A stretch of DNA of 64,000 nt from a bacterium SCSIO 12741. GTDB taxonomy: Bacteria > Bacteroidota > Bacteroidia > Flavobacteriales_G > Salibacteraceae. The stretch spans positions 2,914,594 through 2,978,593 of the forward strand of contig CP073749.1 of the NCBI GenBank assembly GCA_024398055.1, read 5' to 3'. The position numbers were made by a program, and so were the translations under genes. Shown one piece after another: positions 18,835-27,847 of this stretch. The notes under the pieces were generated by a model. It was given only the letters and a program-made list of their open reading frames with translations, was not told the DNA's origin and did no database searches. How positions within the stretch are numbered: the first letter of the stretch is position 1; every line of letters starts with the position of its first letter.

Positions 18835-19161
18835 TTAACGTGCCGCACATCGAATGCATAGCGTATTCTCAGGCAAAAGCATGAGTCGCCCTTCTTGAAT
18901 GGTGCTTCCACATCGGCCGCATTTACCGAAAGAAGGTTCATCCACTTTTTCTAAGGCAATTTGCAGTTTTCTGAGTTTAAACTCGGCTTGCCTTAGTGCC
19001 ATTTCATTCACCGATTTGTTGTTGATGGCATCCATTCTGCTTACACGGCCAATGGCGTTTTCAGGTGCAATGGGTTTAGTAAGCTCCTTGAGCTCGAGCA
19101 CTTTTTCCCGGGTCAATATTAATTCCTGTTGAATTCTGTCTCGTAGTTTTTGTCTATCCAT
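18835..19161 (-). CDS. TraR/DksA-type zinc-finger protein
   Basis: 108 residues. A long helical N-terminal half (about 1-70), likely coiled coil, is followed by a four-cysteine zinc finger CGRCG...CIRCAAR (about 79-107). DksA-type proteins enter the secondary channel of RNA polymerase and tune the stringent response; whether this one does is inferred. The acidic tip residues of true DksA are not obvious, so a DksA-like regulator is the safer call. The ATG at 19161 (MDRQKLRDRIQQEL) is preferred to one 7 codons upstream that lies in the preceding terminator. It precedes the OmpA-like gene. Confidence 0.82.
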   Translation of the reverse strand: MDRQKLRDRIQQELILTREKVLELKELTKPIAPENAIGRVSRMDAINNKSVNEMALRQAEFKLRKLQIALEKVDEPSFGKCGRCGSTIQEGRLMLLPENTLCIRCAAR

Positions 19162-19168
19162 AAGGCAT

Positions 19169-19211
19169 AAAAAAGCCCCCAATGCAATTCCTTCTTCAGG
19201 CCATTGGGGGC
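19169..19211 (-). terminator. Strong intrinsic terminator after the repeat-built exported protein
   Basis: On the minus strand, GCCCCCAATG pairs with CATTGGGGGC across a 17-base loop and is followed by six T. It ends the transcript of the 19237-20985 gene and separates it from the DksA-like gene. Confidence 0.88.
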
Positions 19212-19236
19212 AAATCTTAGGTAGAGTTCTTATTTA

Positions 19237-20985
19237 TTAATCATCGTCACTCTGACGACCTACGTAGAACTCGATAATTTTTTCAGAAGTGTTGCCCAAC
19301 TTATCCTTGGCAACCACCTTAACGGTGTATTTGATTTTCTTTTTCAAGAAACGGTTCTTCTCAGAAATGTCCAGCGTTTGTGGAGAGGAGTACAGGGTCA
19401 TTGGTCCATCGTTAACTGAGTATTTGATGGTTTCCGTACCCACATGATCATCCGTGGCACCTAGGTATAGACGAGTGTAGTTCGGGTAGATTTTCAACTC
19501 TTTCTTTGAGCCAATAGGCTGAATACTGAAGTTGTTGTAAATCACCGGAGCAGTATTGTCTACATACAAGTTAGACGTTTTTTCCTGCTCTTCGTTGTTT
19601 ACTCTATCCGTTGTTTTGAAGTTAATCGTGTGGTAACCTTCTCCAGGAATGGTGAATTCACTGTAGTTCTTGTAGCCTCCGCCATCAATCTGGTAAGAAA
19701 TCTGCTGAACGCCTGATTCGTAATCAGTAGCGAAAAGTTTGATGGAAGTTTCCTTATTGATAAACAAGGTGTCCCGAGCGAAGAACTGAGGGCTTCCATA
19801 ACGAATTCCGGTAGTAGGAGCAACGTTGTCCATGTATACGGTCAAGAATTTGTTAGGAGACAAGTTTTGAACGTTATCGGTCGCGTCATACTTAACGGTG
19901 TGAACTCCCTTTACATTCGGAATGTTGAATTCAGAACCGTAGTCAAAGCGTTCTTTTCCATCAATTCTGTAGTAGATTTTATTCACTCCAGCTTTGTTGT
20001 CTGTAGCTGCCAGGCTTACAGTAGTTCTTGGAGAAACATAAAGGTACTTTCCTTTGTACTGATCACCGTTTACCGAGTTGGTAACTACCGGAGGAATTTT
20101 ATCCAGGTAAAACTGGAAAGACTTCTTCACCTCTTCATTCTTCACGTTGTCCACGCTGTAGTAGTATAGCGTATGATCTCCATCAGGCAAATAGCTTACA
20201 CCAATTTTTCCACCGTATACTTTGTTTCCTCTATCATCGAAAGCATAGTAAGTACGATTTACACCAGATAGGTTATCGCTCTTGCTCAAATTGAACTTGG
20301 TGCTTGGAGCAATGATGTTTCCATTGTATACGATTCCTTCGATAGCGTGGCTTGAAGTAGGAGCACTTAAGTCAACAACAAATTTGGAGCTTCTTGTTTT
20401 TTCAGCGTTACCTACGTTGTCATTGGCGTACCAGTAAAGGTTAAACTCACCTTCTGTATCCACACTAACCGTGCTGCTGTAATCCGTCCAGGATTGAGCG
20501 TTAAGTGCATAGTGCGTTTTCTCAACTCCAGAAACTCCATCTTTGGATGTGAGTGTAAAGGTCAGGCCTTTTCCATAATAGACTCTGTCGCTGGAGTAGC
20601 GTGGAGCACCGTCAAATTTTAAACCGGTATAAGGAGAAACTCCATCACAATATACTTCGTAGAGCACTTCTTGCTGGGGAATCGCAGTCTTTCCAGTTTC
20701 CGGATCAACAGCCCATTTACTTCGGATATAGTTTACCCCTTCCGTATCCAAATACATAGGATCGGCGTACTTAGGAGTCTTCTTGCTTTTTAGATCATAA
20801 AGCTGTCCTCCGGGAGAGGTCGAAAATTTCAAATAGAGAGGAAGGGATTTTTGAACGTAGGTGTTTCCATCATTCAAATAGACCCTTTTTTCATGCGTTT
20901 GTTGAGCAGGTTCCTGTGCCTGTACAGTCAGCGTGAAAATCGCAAAACTGATTGCAAAACAAATGGATAGGTAGTGGCTCTTCAT
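19237..20985 (-). CDS. Exported protein made of Ig-like / OmpL47-type beta repeats
   Basis: 582 residues with a signal peptide (ending VQAQ). The rest is four to five repeats of about 90-95 residues. Each has the pattern SGVxxxxYxxD...Y...F.....G.HTxxYxxxDNVxNxE and then a linker VDxxAP, for example DNLSGVNRTYYAF, DNKAGVNKIYYRI and DYESGVQQISYQI. This resembles the OmpL47-type and bacterial Ig-like repeats of surface proteins. There is no T9SS sorting domain or lipobox, so it may be periplasmic or held at the outer membrane by partners. The acidic end RQSDDD is unusual. It is transcribed alone and ended by a strong terminator. Function unknown. Confidence 0.75.
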   Translation of the reverse strand: MKSHYLSICFAISFAIFTLTVQAQEPAQQTHEKRVYLNDGNTYVQKSLPLYLKFSTSPGGQLYDLKSKKTPKYADPMYLDTEGVNYIRSKWAVDPETGKTAIPQQEVLYEVYCDGVSPYTGLKFDGAPRYSSDRVYYGKGLTFTLTSKDGVSGVEKTHYALNAQSWTDYSSTVSVDTEGEFNLYWYANDNVGNAEKTRSSKFVVDLSAPTSSHAIEGIVYNGNIIAPSTKFNLSKSDNLSGVNRTYYAFDDRGNKVYGGKIGVSYLPDGDHTLYYYSVDNVKNEEVKKSFQFYLDKIPPVVTNSVNGDQYKGKYLYVSPRTTVSLAATDNKAGVNKIYYRIDGKERFDYGSEFNIPNVKGVHTVKYDATDNVQNLSPNKFLTVYMDNVAPTTGIRYGSPQFFARDTLFINKETSIKLFATDYESGVQQISYQIDGGGYKNYSEFTIPGEGYHTINFKTTDRVNNEEQEKTSNLYVDNTAPVIYNNFSIQPIGSKKELKIYPNYTRLYLGATDDHVGTETIKYSVNDGPMTLYSSPQTLDISEKNRFLKKKIKYTVKVVAKDKLGNTSEKIIEFYVGRQSDDD

Positions 20986-21203
20986 AAGCAGGATTTAGAT
21001 GTTAATGAGGTAAAAGTAGTATTTTTTGCTTCTCCCCAACTTGATAAATGTCATCTCCCCATTTCCAACCTAAGTTCCTTAGCTAATTGATTGCGAAGGA
21101 ATAGGCAGGTCAAAGGCAGGAAAAAGCACGTGGTTGTTTCGACGCCGTTGGGCTTGTTGAATTGGATCGATTCAATTACTTTTAAATCAACTAACTTTAG
21201 AAT

Positions 21204-21524
21204 ATGAGTTCGCGTAAGTACAAATCTTTCCAGGAATTCTATCCCTATTACCTGAGCGAGCATCGGGAAAAAGGGACTCGCATTTTACATTTTATCGGGA
21301 CCACCTTGTTTTTGCTATTGGTTTCTTGGGCTATTTGGTCTTTGAACGCCTGGTTCATTTTAGGGGGCGTGGTGGCTGCTTATGGCTGCGCTTGGATCGG
21401 TCATTTTTTTGTAGAAAAGAACAAACCGGCTACCTTCCAATATCCCATCTGGTCATTGATTAGCGATTTTAAACTCTATTTTCAGATCTGGGGAGGTAAA
21501 GAAGGATTCGTAGGTAAGGAATGA
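21204..21524 (+). CDS. DUF962 / Mpo1-like membrane protein
   Basis: 106 residues with two central hydrophobic segments (about 30-65). It carries the DUF962 features YYLSEHREKGTRILHFIGTT near the start and the late motif WIGHFFVEKNKPATFQYPIWSLISDFKLY. The yeast relative Mpo1 is an Fe(II)-dependent dioxygenase that shortens 2-hydroxy fatty acids by alpha-oxidation; the conserved His residues here (about 20, 29 and 71) fit such an iron site, but activity is inferred from the family. A box TAACTTTA ends 4 bases before the ATG. The sulfatase lies 48 bases downstream behind its own box. Confidence 0.88.
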   Translation: MSSRKYKSFQEFYPYYLSEHREKGTRILHFIGTTLFLLLVSWAIWSLNAWFILGGVVAAYGCAWIGHFFVEKNKPATFQYPIWSLISDFKLYFQIWGGKEGFVGKE

Positions 21525-21549
21525 TCCTGGCCTGAGTGGTGTTCGTTGG

Positions 21550-21557
21550 TATATTTG
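21550..21557 (+). promoter_or_regulatory. Candidate -7 box (TATATTTG) of the sulfatase gene
   Basis: An exact TAnnTTTG ending 15 bases before the ATG at 21573. The -33 region is poor. The box lies inside a longer alternative reading frame start (TTG 21546), which argues for the ATG. Confidence 0.45.
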
Positions 21558-21572
21558 CCAAAATTGGATGCC

Positions 21573-23189
21573 ATGAAGAAACGTCTATGGATTGTTCTGT
21601 TGTTCCTGTTGGTCATCGGCCTGGTGTATGGTCTTTTGCCCTTATCAAGCGATCGCTGGGATATTGAATGGAATGAAGAACTGCGCCAGGGTAAACTAAA
21701 TTACCTTACGGATTTGCAAGCCATTACCTCCGTATCTGACACCGGCCCCACCCGCCCACCCAACATAATTTTGATCGTTGCCGATGACCTCGGAAAAATG
21801 GACATCACCACCTACGGGGCTTCCGTACCCCAAACTCCAAACCTCGATCAACTCTCCAGCGAAGGGGTCCGCTTCGACGAAGGCTACGTTACCCATCCTA
21901 TTTGCAGTCCATCCAGAGCCGGGCTTCTCACCGGAAGATACCCGCAACGATTTGGCCACGAGTACCACATTCACGAACGCTATCCCAAAAACCGATTGGA
22001 AAGATGGGTTTACAAGAACTTCATTGCCACCGAAGATTGGCGCGTTGCTCAGGATGGGGTACCCGATGAAGAGCAGATGGAAAAGCAGGGGGTACCACCA
22101 AGTGAAATTCTACTGTCCGAAGTATTGCACAAAGCCGGCTACGTAACTGGAATTGCAGGGAAGTGGCATTTGGGATACTCCCAGCTTCATATTCCTATAA
22201 ATCGAGGATTTGATCATCAATTTGGATTCTACGAAGCGTTCTCACTTTATCAAGCGGACACCCATGCAGCCACGGTTGTTAATCAGCATTGTCCCGAGTT
22301 TTCCGATCCCTTTATATGGGGCAAGGGAAGAGAAGGTAATTGTGCGATCACCCGTATGGATGTTGTGGTAGAAGAGCCGGGATATTTAACCGACCAGATT
22401 ACCAATGAGGCTATTGGATTTATGGATATGAACAGGGATCGACCTTTCTTCCTGTATGTTCCTTATAGTGCACCGCACACGCCCTTTCAGGCTCAGAAGA
22501 AATACTACGACCAATTCGAATCCATTGAAGATCCGTATCAGCGCATTTATTATGCGATGATTCGAAATTTGGATGACGGAATTGGAGCGATCCATCAAAA
22601 GGTAAAAGATCTTGGCTTAGAAGAAAATACCCTCATCGTATTCCTGAGTGATAATGGTGGGGCCACTTATACCCAAGCAACTACCAATGCACCGCTTAAG
22701 GGAGGTAAAATGACCCACTTTGAAGGGGGAATCAATGTTCCTTTCTTTATGAAATGGAAGGGCAAAGTAGATTCAGGATCCGTTTGCACCACACCGGTAA
22801 TCAGCACCGATGTATTTAGAACCATTATGGATCAGGTTGGATTACCTATGCCGAGTGATCGAAAGTACGATGGAAGTGATTTGGTGACTTTGGTAAATAA
22901 CGACCGAAGTCTGCCTCGCGATCTGTATTGGAAAGCCGGTAGCAACCGAGCCATTAGAAGCGGAAACTGGAAGTTTATTGAAGACAGTCGAACCGGATCC
23001 ATGGCCTTGTATCGCCTGGACCAAGACAAAAACGAGCAGCGAAACCTGGCAGCAGAAAATCCTGAGGGTGTAGCGAGAATGCGCTCCATTTTAGATCAAT
23101 GGGAGAATGAACTCCAACCCACCCTTTGGCCCAGGGTGATGGATTACCGCTACGAAACCGAAGATCAAGTGCATTATTATCCTTTGTAA
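21573..23189 (+). CDS. Sulfatase (formylglycine-dependent, arylsulfatase-like)
   Basis: 538 residues beginning with one hydrophobic segment (about 4-22) that serves as signal or anchor. Sulfatase family features: N-terminal PNIILIVADDLGKMD with the calcium-binding Asp pair, the modification motif CSPSRAGLLTGRYP (Cys about 111, converted to formylglycine), GKWHLGY (about 200), APHTPF (about 300) and a late FLSDNGGA. The anaerobic or FGE maturase is not in this window. Substrates of such enzymes are sulfated polysaccharides or aryl sulfates. The GH113-like gene starts 9 bases later, suggesting a shared role in breaking down a sulfated glycan. Confidence 0.93.
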   Translation: MKKRLWIVLLFLLVIGLVYGLLPLSSDRWDIEWNEELRQGKLNYLTDLQAITSVSDTGPTRPPNIILIVADDLGKMDITTYGASVPQTPNLDQLSSEGVRFDEGYVTHPICSPSRAGLLTGRYPQRFGHEYHIHERYPKNRLERWVYKNFIATEDWRVAQDGVPDEEQMEKQGVPPSEILLSEVLHKAGYVTGIAGKWHLGYSQLHIPINRGFDHQFGFYEAFSLYQADTHAATVVNQHCPEFSDPFIWGKGREGNCAITRMDVVVEEPGYLTDQITNEAIGFMDMNRDRPFFLYVPYSAPHTPFQAQKKYYDQFESIEDPYQRIYYAMIRNLDDGIGAIHQKVKDLGLEENTLIVFLSDNGGATYTQATTNAPLKGGKMTHFEGGINVPFFMKWKGKVDSGSVCTTPVISTDVFRTIMDQVGLPMPSDRKYDGSDLVTLVNNDRSLPRDLYWKAGSNRAIRSGNWKFIEDSRTGSMALYRLDQDKNEQRNLAAENPEGVARMRSILDQWENELQPTLWPRVMDYRYETEDQVHYYPL

Positions 23190-23198
23190 TTTCAGGAC

Positions 23199-24209
23199 AT
23201 GAAATTGGGTAGTAAATCCTGGCCTTGGTTCGCTCCAGTTCTAGGAGTATTTTGTTGGTGCTTTGCGATTACTGCTCAAGCTCAAAACACCATTCATGGG
23301 GTAAGTTTTGTGAGCACAGACAAACCCGTTAATGATTCCCATTTTTCCCATCTGGATGAGATTTCGCCCAATTCGATTTCACTCATGCCCTATGCTTTGT
23401 GCGATACATCCCGTGCAGCTTTGCTGTACGATCAGCCCTGGCAGTGGTTTGGAGAAACCGAACCCGGTATTCGCCAAATGATCGAACTGGCTCGAAAAGA
23501 GCAGGTGAGTGTTATGCTCAAGCCTCAAATCTGGATGAGGTATGGAACCTACACAGGCCATTACGATGCTCGAAAAAAGTGGCAAGTTTTTGAATCTCAT
23601 TACCTGGAATATACCCTCACTTTTGCCCGTCTGGCCGAGTTGGAACAGGTCGAAATCTTTTGTATTGGAACCGAAATGGATCGTTTTGTAGAGGCTCGAC
23701 CCGAATTCTGGAATGAGTTGATCAAGAAAGTTCGTGCGGTTTATTCAGGAAAGATTACCTATGCCGCCAATTGGGACAATTATGCAGATATACCCTTTTG
23801 GAATCAGCTCGACTATGTGGGCGTAGATGCCTATTTCCCCTTGTCTGAAAAAGCTAATCCAAGCACCAGCGAGTTAGTCAAGCTTTGGGAACCCTGGAAG
23901 CAGTCCATGAAACACTTTTCCGATAGTTTGGATAAGCCCATCTTGTTTTGTGAATACGGATACCGCAGCCGGGATTTTACCGCTAAAGAACCCTGGAAAT
24001 CAGATCGGGCCGGGCAGGTTAACCTGATTGCTCAGCAGGCTGCCTACGAGGCTTTGTATCAATCTTTTTGGAAAGAAACTTGGATGGCTGGTGGATATTT
24101 GTGGAAATGGTTTCCCAACCACAAGGAAGTAGGAGGGGAGAACAACAATCGATTTACGCCTCAGAACAAACCGGTTACCGAGGTGATCAAAAAATGGTAT
24201 TCTAACTAA
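23199..24209 (+). CDS. Glycoside hydrolase family 113-like protein
   Basis: 336 residues with a signal peptide ending ITAQAQ. It has a (beta/alpha)8-type sequence with the family's two likely catalytic glutamates: acid/base in FCIGTEMDR (about 160) and nucleophile in LFCEYGYRS (about 252). Other GH113-like phrases are MLKPQIWM and YVGVDAYFPL. Characterised GH113 enzymes are beta-mannanases, but the family is wider and the substrate here is not shown. No lipobox. It starts 9 bases after the sulfatase and ends 4 bases before the convergent ABC transporter stop. Confidence 0.85.
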   Translation: MKLGSKSWPWFAPVLGVFCWCFAITAQAQNTIHGVSFVSTDKPVNDSHFSHLDEISPNSISLMPYALCDTSRAALLYDQPWQWFGETEPGIRQMIELARKEQVSVMLKPQIWMRYGTYTGHYDARKKWQVFESHYLEYTLTFARLAELEQVEIFCIGTEMDRFVEARPEFWNELIKKVRAVYSGKITYAANWDNYADIPFWNQLDYVGVDAYFPLSEKANPSTSELVKLWEPWKQSMKHFSDSLDKPILFCEYGYRSRDFTAKEPWKSDRAGQVNLIAQQAAYEALYQSFWKETWMAGGYLWKWFPNHKEVGGENNNRFTPQNKPVTEVIKKWYSN

Positions 24210-24213
24210 GGGT

Positions 24214-27200
24214 TTAGCGACTAAACAGCTGCAAAAACTTACGGAAGAAGTCGTTGAAGAGGGTAATGATCAAAACCAGAGTCATCGACCAAATCACCAA
24301 AATATTCACCAAGAAGGTGTTCAGGTACTGACCGAAAATCTTCTTACTTGGAGCGAAGAAGTGTCCTCTAAACTGATCAGAATCGCGGTAGATCGGATTC
24401 TCCTGTTGAAGTAATCTTCCTTTGTATTCGATGATTTTTTGCAGTTCGGCTTTGTTAGTCACCAAGTCCGACAAACTTTGGTTTTTGTGCAAATTCTTAG
24501 ATTCTGAAAAATCAAATTCTGCATTGCGGGTGAGGTGGTTAATTTCCTCATCCTTGTCATCCATAGTCTTGTTGTACAACTTGTTGTAGAAGGTACGTTG
24601 CAAACGCAGGTAATCCCGCAGCTCGTCGAAAAGCTCAGGACTGATGTTGTCCATAGACAGCTCTTCTACATTGTTGTAAGCCAGCTTCGGATAGGTTTTG
24701 TTTTGCAAAGCAATTTCGTTGCGAACCAATTCCATAGCATTTTCAACCATTTCCTTGTTTTCCTCATCCTTGTAGTGGCTTTCGATCAATCCAATTTTAG
24801 CCGTCAGTTCTGGAATCCAGTACACTTTACGGAAATTGGCCATGGTCAAAATCTTGTCGTAAGGGTAGAGGTGAGTTTCAAAATCGTTGGAGATAAACTG
24901 ATTTACAGCCAGAGCTTCAAACGCCCAGCGAGAAGCCATCAATTCTCCGATTACCGGAACCTTAGTTCGCGATGCGATGGTAGGATTCAGTTTATCAAAC
25001 TTCACAATGACCCCGCTAAAGATCAATTGAGGAATGATCAAGAAGGGGATAAGGATATAGATAGTGACTGCCGAGTTAAAGCTGGCCGAGATGTTCAGAC
25101 CCAATAAATTGGCAAAGCACGCCGTAGTGAAGAGGACAATAAAGTAGTCCCAGAACATCCCATCTATATTTAAAATGGTGTTTCCGATAAGAATAAAGGT
25201 CCCGGTTTGTATTGCCGATAAGGCAAACATGATTAGGATCTTACTGATCAGGTAGGCGCCGTTATTCAGGTTAAGGAAGGATTCTCGTTTTCGTATTTTT
25301 TGATCCCGAATGATTTCTTCCGCACTCACCGTCAATCCGATGAACAAGGCAACGACCACAGACATGAACATGTAAGCCGGAATGTTCTCATTTTCAAGGA
25401 AAACATATTCGATCTTACGTCCATTAAACGGATAATAACGAACAAAGTAGGAAAGAATCAGGGCCAACACCGGTGCCTCCAGTAAGTTGATCAACAAATA
25501 CTGGCGATTGGTGAGTTTACTTAGTACATCACGAACCGTAAATATCTTGAACTGACTAAAGACATTGGCCAGATTGAAATCAACCTTAGGAGGTTGTTGT
25601 GGATCCTCTATGCGAGGTACTTTGGCATCAATTTCCTTCAAGAACAGTTCGTACCATTCTTCAGGAGATATCTTTCGCTCATGGGTCAAGTGCCCATATT
25701 CATCCACCACCTTTTGATCGATGATGTTGAATATGATTTCCGGATTTACATTACCCGACGGATCTTCTTCATCCGCATTGGCATAGTTGGCAGCACGTTT
25801 AAAGTATTTGATCCCTTCAACCGGGTTGCCATTGTATATCATGTAACCGCCCACATCCAGAATTAGGAGCTTGTCAAACATTTTGAAAATGTCTGATGAC
25901 GGTTGGTGAATAACCACATAGATCAACTTACCCTTGAGTGATAGCTCTTTGAGTAAGTCCATAATGTTTTGCGAGTCGCGGGAAGAAAGTCCGGAAGTAG
26001 GCTCATCAACGAACAGCAAAGCCGGTTCGCGAATAAGTTCCAGAGCAATGTTCAATCGCTTACGCTGTCCACCAGAAATGTATTTGTCCAGCGGACTACC
26101 CACTTTAAGATTGGCCGTATCGCGCAATCCCAGATTAGTCAGCACGTCCATCACCGTTTCGGTGATCTCAGCATCTGTCTTTTTTCCAAAGATGAGTTTG
26201 GCGTTGTAATACAGGTTTTGGAAAACCGTTAATTCCTCAATCAGAAGATCGTCCTGAGAAACGTAGCCAATCACCCCTTTGATTTCCTCCGGGTGGGTAT
26301 GAATATTGATCCCATTGAGCGTAACCTGACCCTCGCTGGGTTTGTAATTTCCATTCAGTAAGTTGAGTAGGGTCGATTTTCCCGAGCCACTACCTCCCAT
26401 AATACCGATCAGTTTTCCATTCTCCTCGCACATGTGGAAAGGGCGAACACCAATATTTCCGGTTCTAAACCGGTAAACGGTGTCTTCCGCTTTAAACACG
26501 ATCTTCTCACTCTCTTCACGAATGATGAAAGCACTTACAATGTCGCTGTAGTAGATCGGATTTACCTTGGTGCTGCGAATCGAACAACCAATGGTGAGAA
26601 TATAAGTACGGTCTTTAAAAACGATTTGACCATTTAGGTTCAGGTCCTCGTTTCCGAAATAACGCATCACAAACATGTCCACGCTTGGAAACTTGAGGAA
26701 AGCCAGGTTTCCATCAATTTTCGGCTTGAAGCTATGCTTGTTGTGTTCAGATTTATGGGTCTCTTCCGAGTTAATGATCAGGATGTTCTCCAAATCAGGA
26801 ATACTGCTGCCTTCTGCTTCAATAAACTTCAGGCAATCTTCAAATTCCTGAACCGGAATCTTGAAGGTTTTAGCAGCCGTGAGCAAGAATTGAAATTCGT
26901 GCTCCGAAATATTTTCATCAGCCAGGATGTACTCCAGCAGACGGATCAAAATAACGATCTTCTGCTTTTGTTCCAGTACAGCGTTTATCTGAGAACAAAT
27001 CTCTTGAACGTTTTCCTGGCTAAGGGCATCACTCGAATCCTGAGCGGAGTGGTGAATTTCCTGGATGTATTTGTCGTATAGGGAAAGGTACTTGGGTACC
27101 AGCTGTGCATTGAGCTCTTGATTCAGGTAATTGGAAACAATTACTCGGCTCTGGTGGGTGAGGTCGTCCACATCAGAGGCGAGTGCAAACAACTTCATCA

Positions 27201-27225
27201 GTGCTTTTAAGAGCTCTTCACTCAT
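24214..27225 (-). CDS. ABCG-like ABC transporter (fused ATPase and permease) with TerB-like N-terminal domain
   Basis: 1003 residues. The N-terminal helical region (about 1-145; LLEYILADENISEHEFQFLL) resembles TerB. A beta-rich linker (about 180-265) follows, which may be FHA-like. The nucleotide-binding domain has Walker A GGSGSGKST (about 275-283), signature ISGGQRKR (about 382), Walker B LLFVDEPTSGL (about 400-410) and the switch IHQPSS. The ABC-2 permease has about six membrane spans (about 590-800), with one more near the C-terminus after a long charged region. This order (ATPase before permease) is that of ABCG exporters. Substrate unknown. Its consensus promoter is directly upstream. 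Confidence 0.88.
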   Translation of the reverse strand: MSEELLKALMKLFALASDVDDLTHQSRVIVSNYLNQELNAQLVPKYLSLYDKYIQEIHHSAQDSSDALSQENVQEICSQINAVLEQKQKIVILIRLLEYILADENISEHEFQFLLTAAKTFKIPVQEFEDCLKFIEAEGSSIPDLENILIINSEETHKSEHNKHSFKPKIDGNLAFLKFPSVDMFVMRYFGNEDLNLNGQIVFKDRTYILTIGCSIRSTKVNPIYYSDIVSAFIIREESEKIVFKAEDTVYRFRTGNIGVRPFHMCEENGKLIGIMGGSGSGKSTLLNLLNGNYKPSEGQVTLNGINIHTHPEEIKGVIGYVSQDDLLIEELTVFQNLYYNAKLIFGKKTDAEITETVMDVLTNLGLRDTANLKVGSPLDKYISGGQRKRLNIALELIREPALLFVDEPTSGLSSRDSQNIMDLLKELSLKGKLIYVVIHQPSSDIFKMFDKLLILDVGGYMIYNGNPVEGIKYFKRAANYANADEEDPSGNVNPEIIFNIIDQKVVDEYGHLTHERKISPEEWYELFLKEIDAKVPRIEDPQQPPKVDFNLANVFSQFKIFTVRDVLSKLTNRQYLLINLLEAPVLALILSYFVRYYPFNGRKIEYVFLENENIPAYMFMSVVVALFIGLTVSAEEIIRDQKIRKRESFLNLNNGAYLISKILIMFALSAIQTGTFILIGNTILNIDGMFWDYFIVLFTTACFANLLGLNISASFNSAVTIYILIPFLIIPQLIFSGVIVKFDKLNPTIASRTKVPVIGELMASRWAFEALAVNQFISNDFETHLYPYDKILTMANFRKVYWIPELTAKIGLIESHYKDEENKEMVENAMELVRNEIALQNKTYPKLAYNNVEELSMDNISPELFDELRDYLRLQRTFYNKLYNKTMDDKDEEINHLTRNAEFDFSESKNLHKNQSLSDLVTNKAELQKIIEYKGRLLQQENPIYRDSDQFRGHFFAPSKKIFGQYLNTFLVNILVIWSMTLVLIITLFNDFFRKFLQLFSR

Positions 27226-27268
27226 TTAATCAGGTCTTGGTTCGCTTAAACTTTTTGAATGCGAAAAT

Positions 27269-27299
27269 CAAATATAAGCAAGTGCTGATAGTAAGCAAA
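27269..27299 (-). promoter_or_regulatory. Consensus promoter of the ABCG-like transporter (TTTG-N19-TATATTTG)
   Basis: On the minus strand, TTTG (27296-27299), a 19-base spacer and TATATTTG (27269-27276) match the Bacteroidota consensus exactly. The ATG at 27225 lies 43 bases past the box. Confidence 0.8.
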
Positions 27300-27382
27300 A
27301 TTAGGGGGGAAACTTTGACGATTAATTCATCCGTTGCACCGATGCTAAATTTGTAGCTTCGATGAACGCCGCTAAAATCCGG

Positions 27383-27847
27383 TTAATCGATTGATCCTCT
27401 GTCAAGTTGTCTTTTGACGTCCTTCTTCTTTAGATCTTCGCGTTTGTCGTAGAGTTTTTTACCCTGGGCCAAAGCAAACTCCAATTTGGCCAATCCATTT
27501 TCATTGATAAACAACTGAAGCGGAACAGCCGTGAGTCCTTTGGTAGTCAGGTTTTTTTCGATCTTCTTGATCTCTCTTTTTTGAAGCAAAAGCTTGCGTT
27601 CACGTCGAGGTACATGGTTGCTGTACGTACCCTGGGTATACTCCTCGATGTACATATTCACGGCAAAAACCTCTCCATCTTTTACCTGAATAAAGGACTC
27701 ATTGATCTGGGCCTTACCCTCTCTCAGCGACTTAATTTCGGTTCCACGAAGTTGAATGCCAGCTACAAAACGATCCATCAATTGATACTCGAAGCTAGCA
27801 CGTTTGTTTTTTATGCGTATGTCGTTCTTAAAGCGCTGATTAGCCAT
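27383..27847 (-). CDS. smpB: SsrA-binding protein SmpB
   Basis: Carries tmRNA to stalled ribosomes for trans-translation. 154 residues with the OB-fold motifs NKRASFEYQLMDRFVAGIQLRGTE, LREGKAQINESF and QGTYSNHVPRRERKLLL, and a basic C-terminal tail (KKLYDKREDLKKKDVKRQL) that mimics mRNA in the A site. Its ATG lies within the last codons of the upstream DtxR-type gene (8-base overlap), so translation is probably coupled. The tmRNA gene itself was not found in the window. Confidence 0.97.
   Translation of the reverse strand: MANQRFKNDIRIKNKRASFEYQLMDRFVAGIQLRGTEIKSLREGKAQINESFIQVKDGEVFAVNMYIEEYTQGTYSNHVPRRERKLLLQKREIKKIEKNLTTKGLTAVPLQLFINENGLAKLEFALAQGKKLYDKREDLKKKDVKRQLDRGSID

Noticed and set aside
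20986-21203. Gap before DUF962 checked for small RNA or gene
   Set aside because: No tRNA, convincing open frame or hairpin with T-run was seen; it holds only the promoter region of the two divergent genes.
24535-25107. Antisense open frame of 190 codons within the ABC transporter
   Set aside because: Composition and position follow the codon bias of the real gene; no independent signals.
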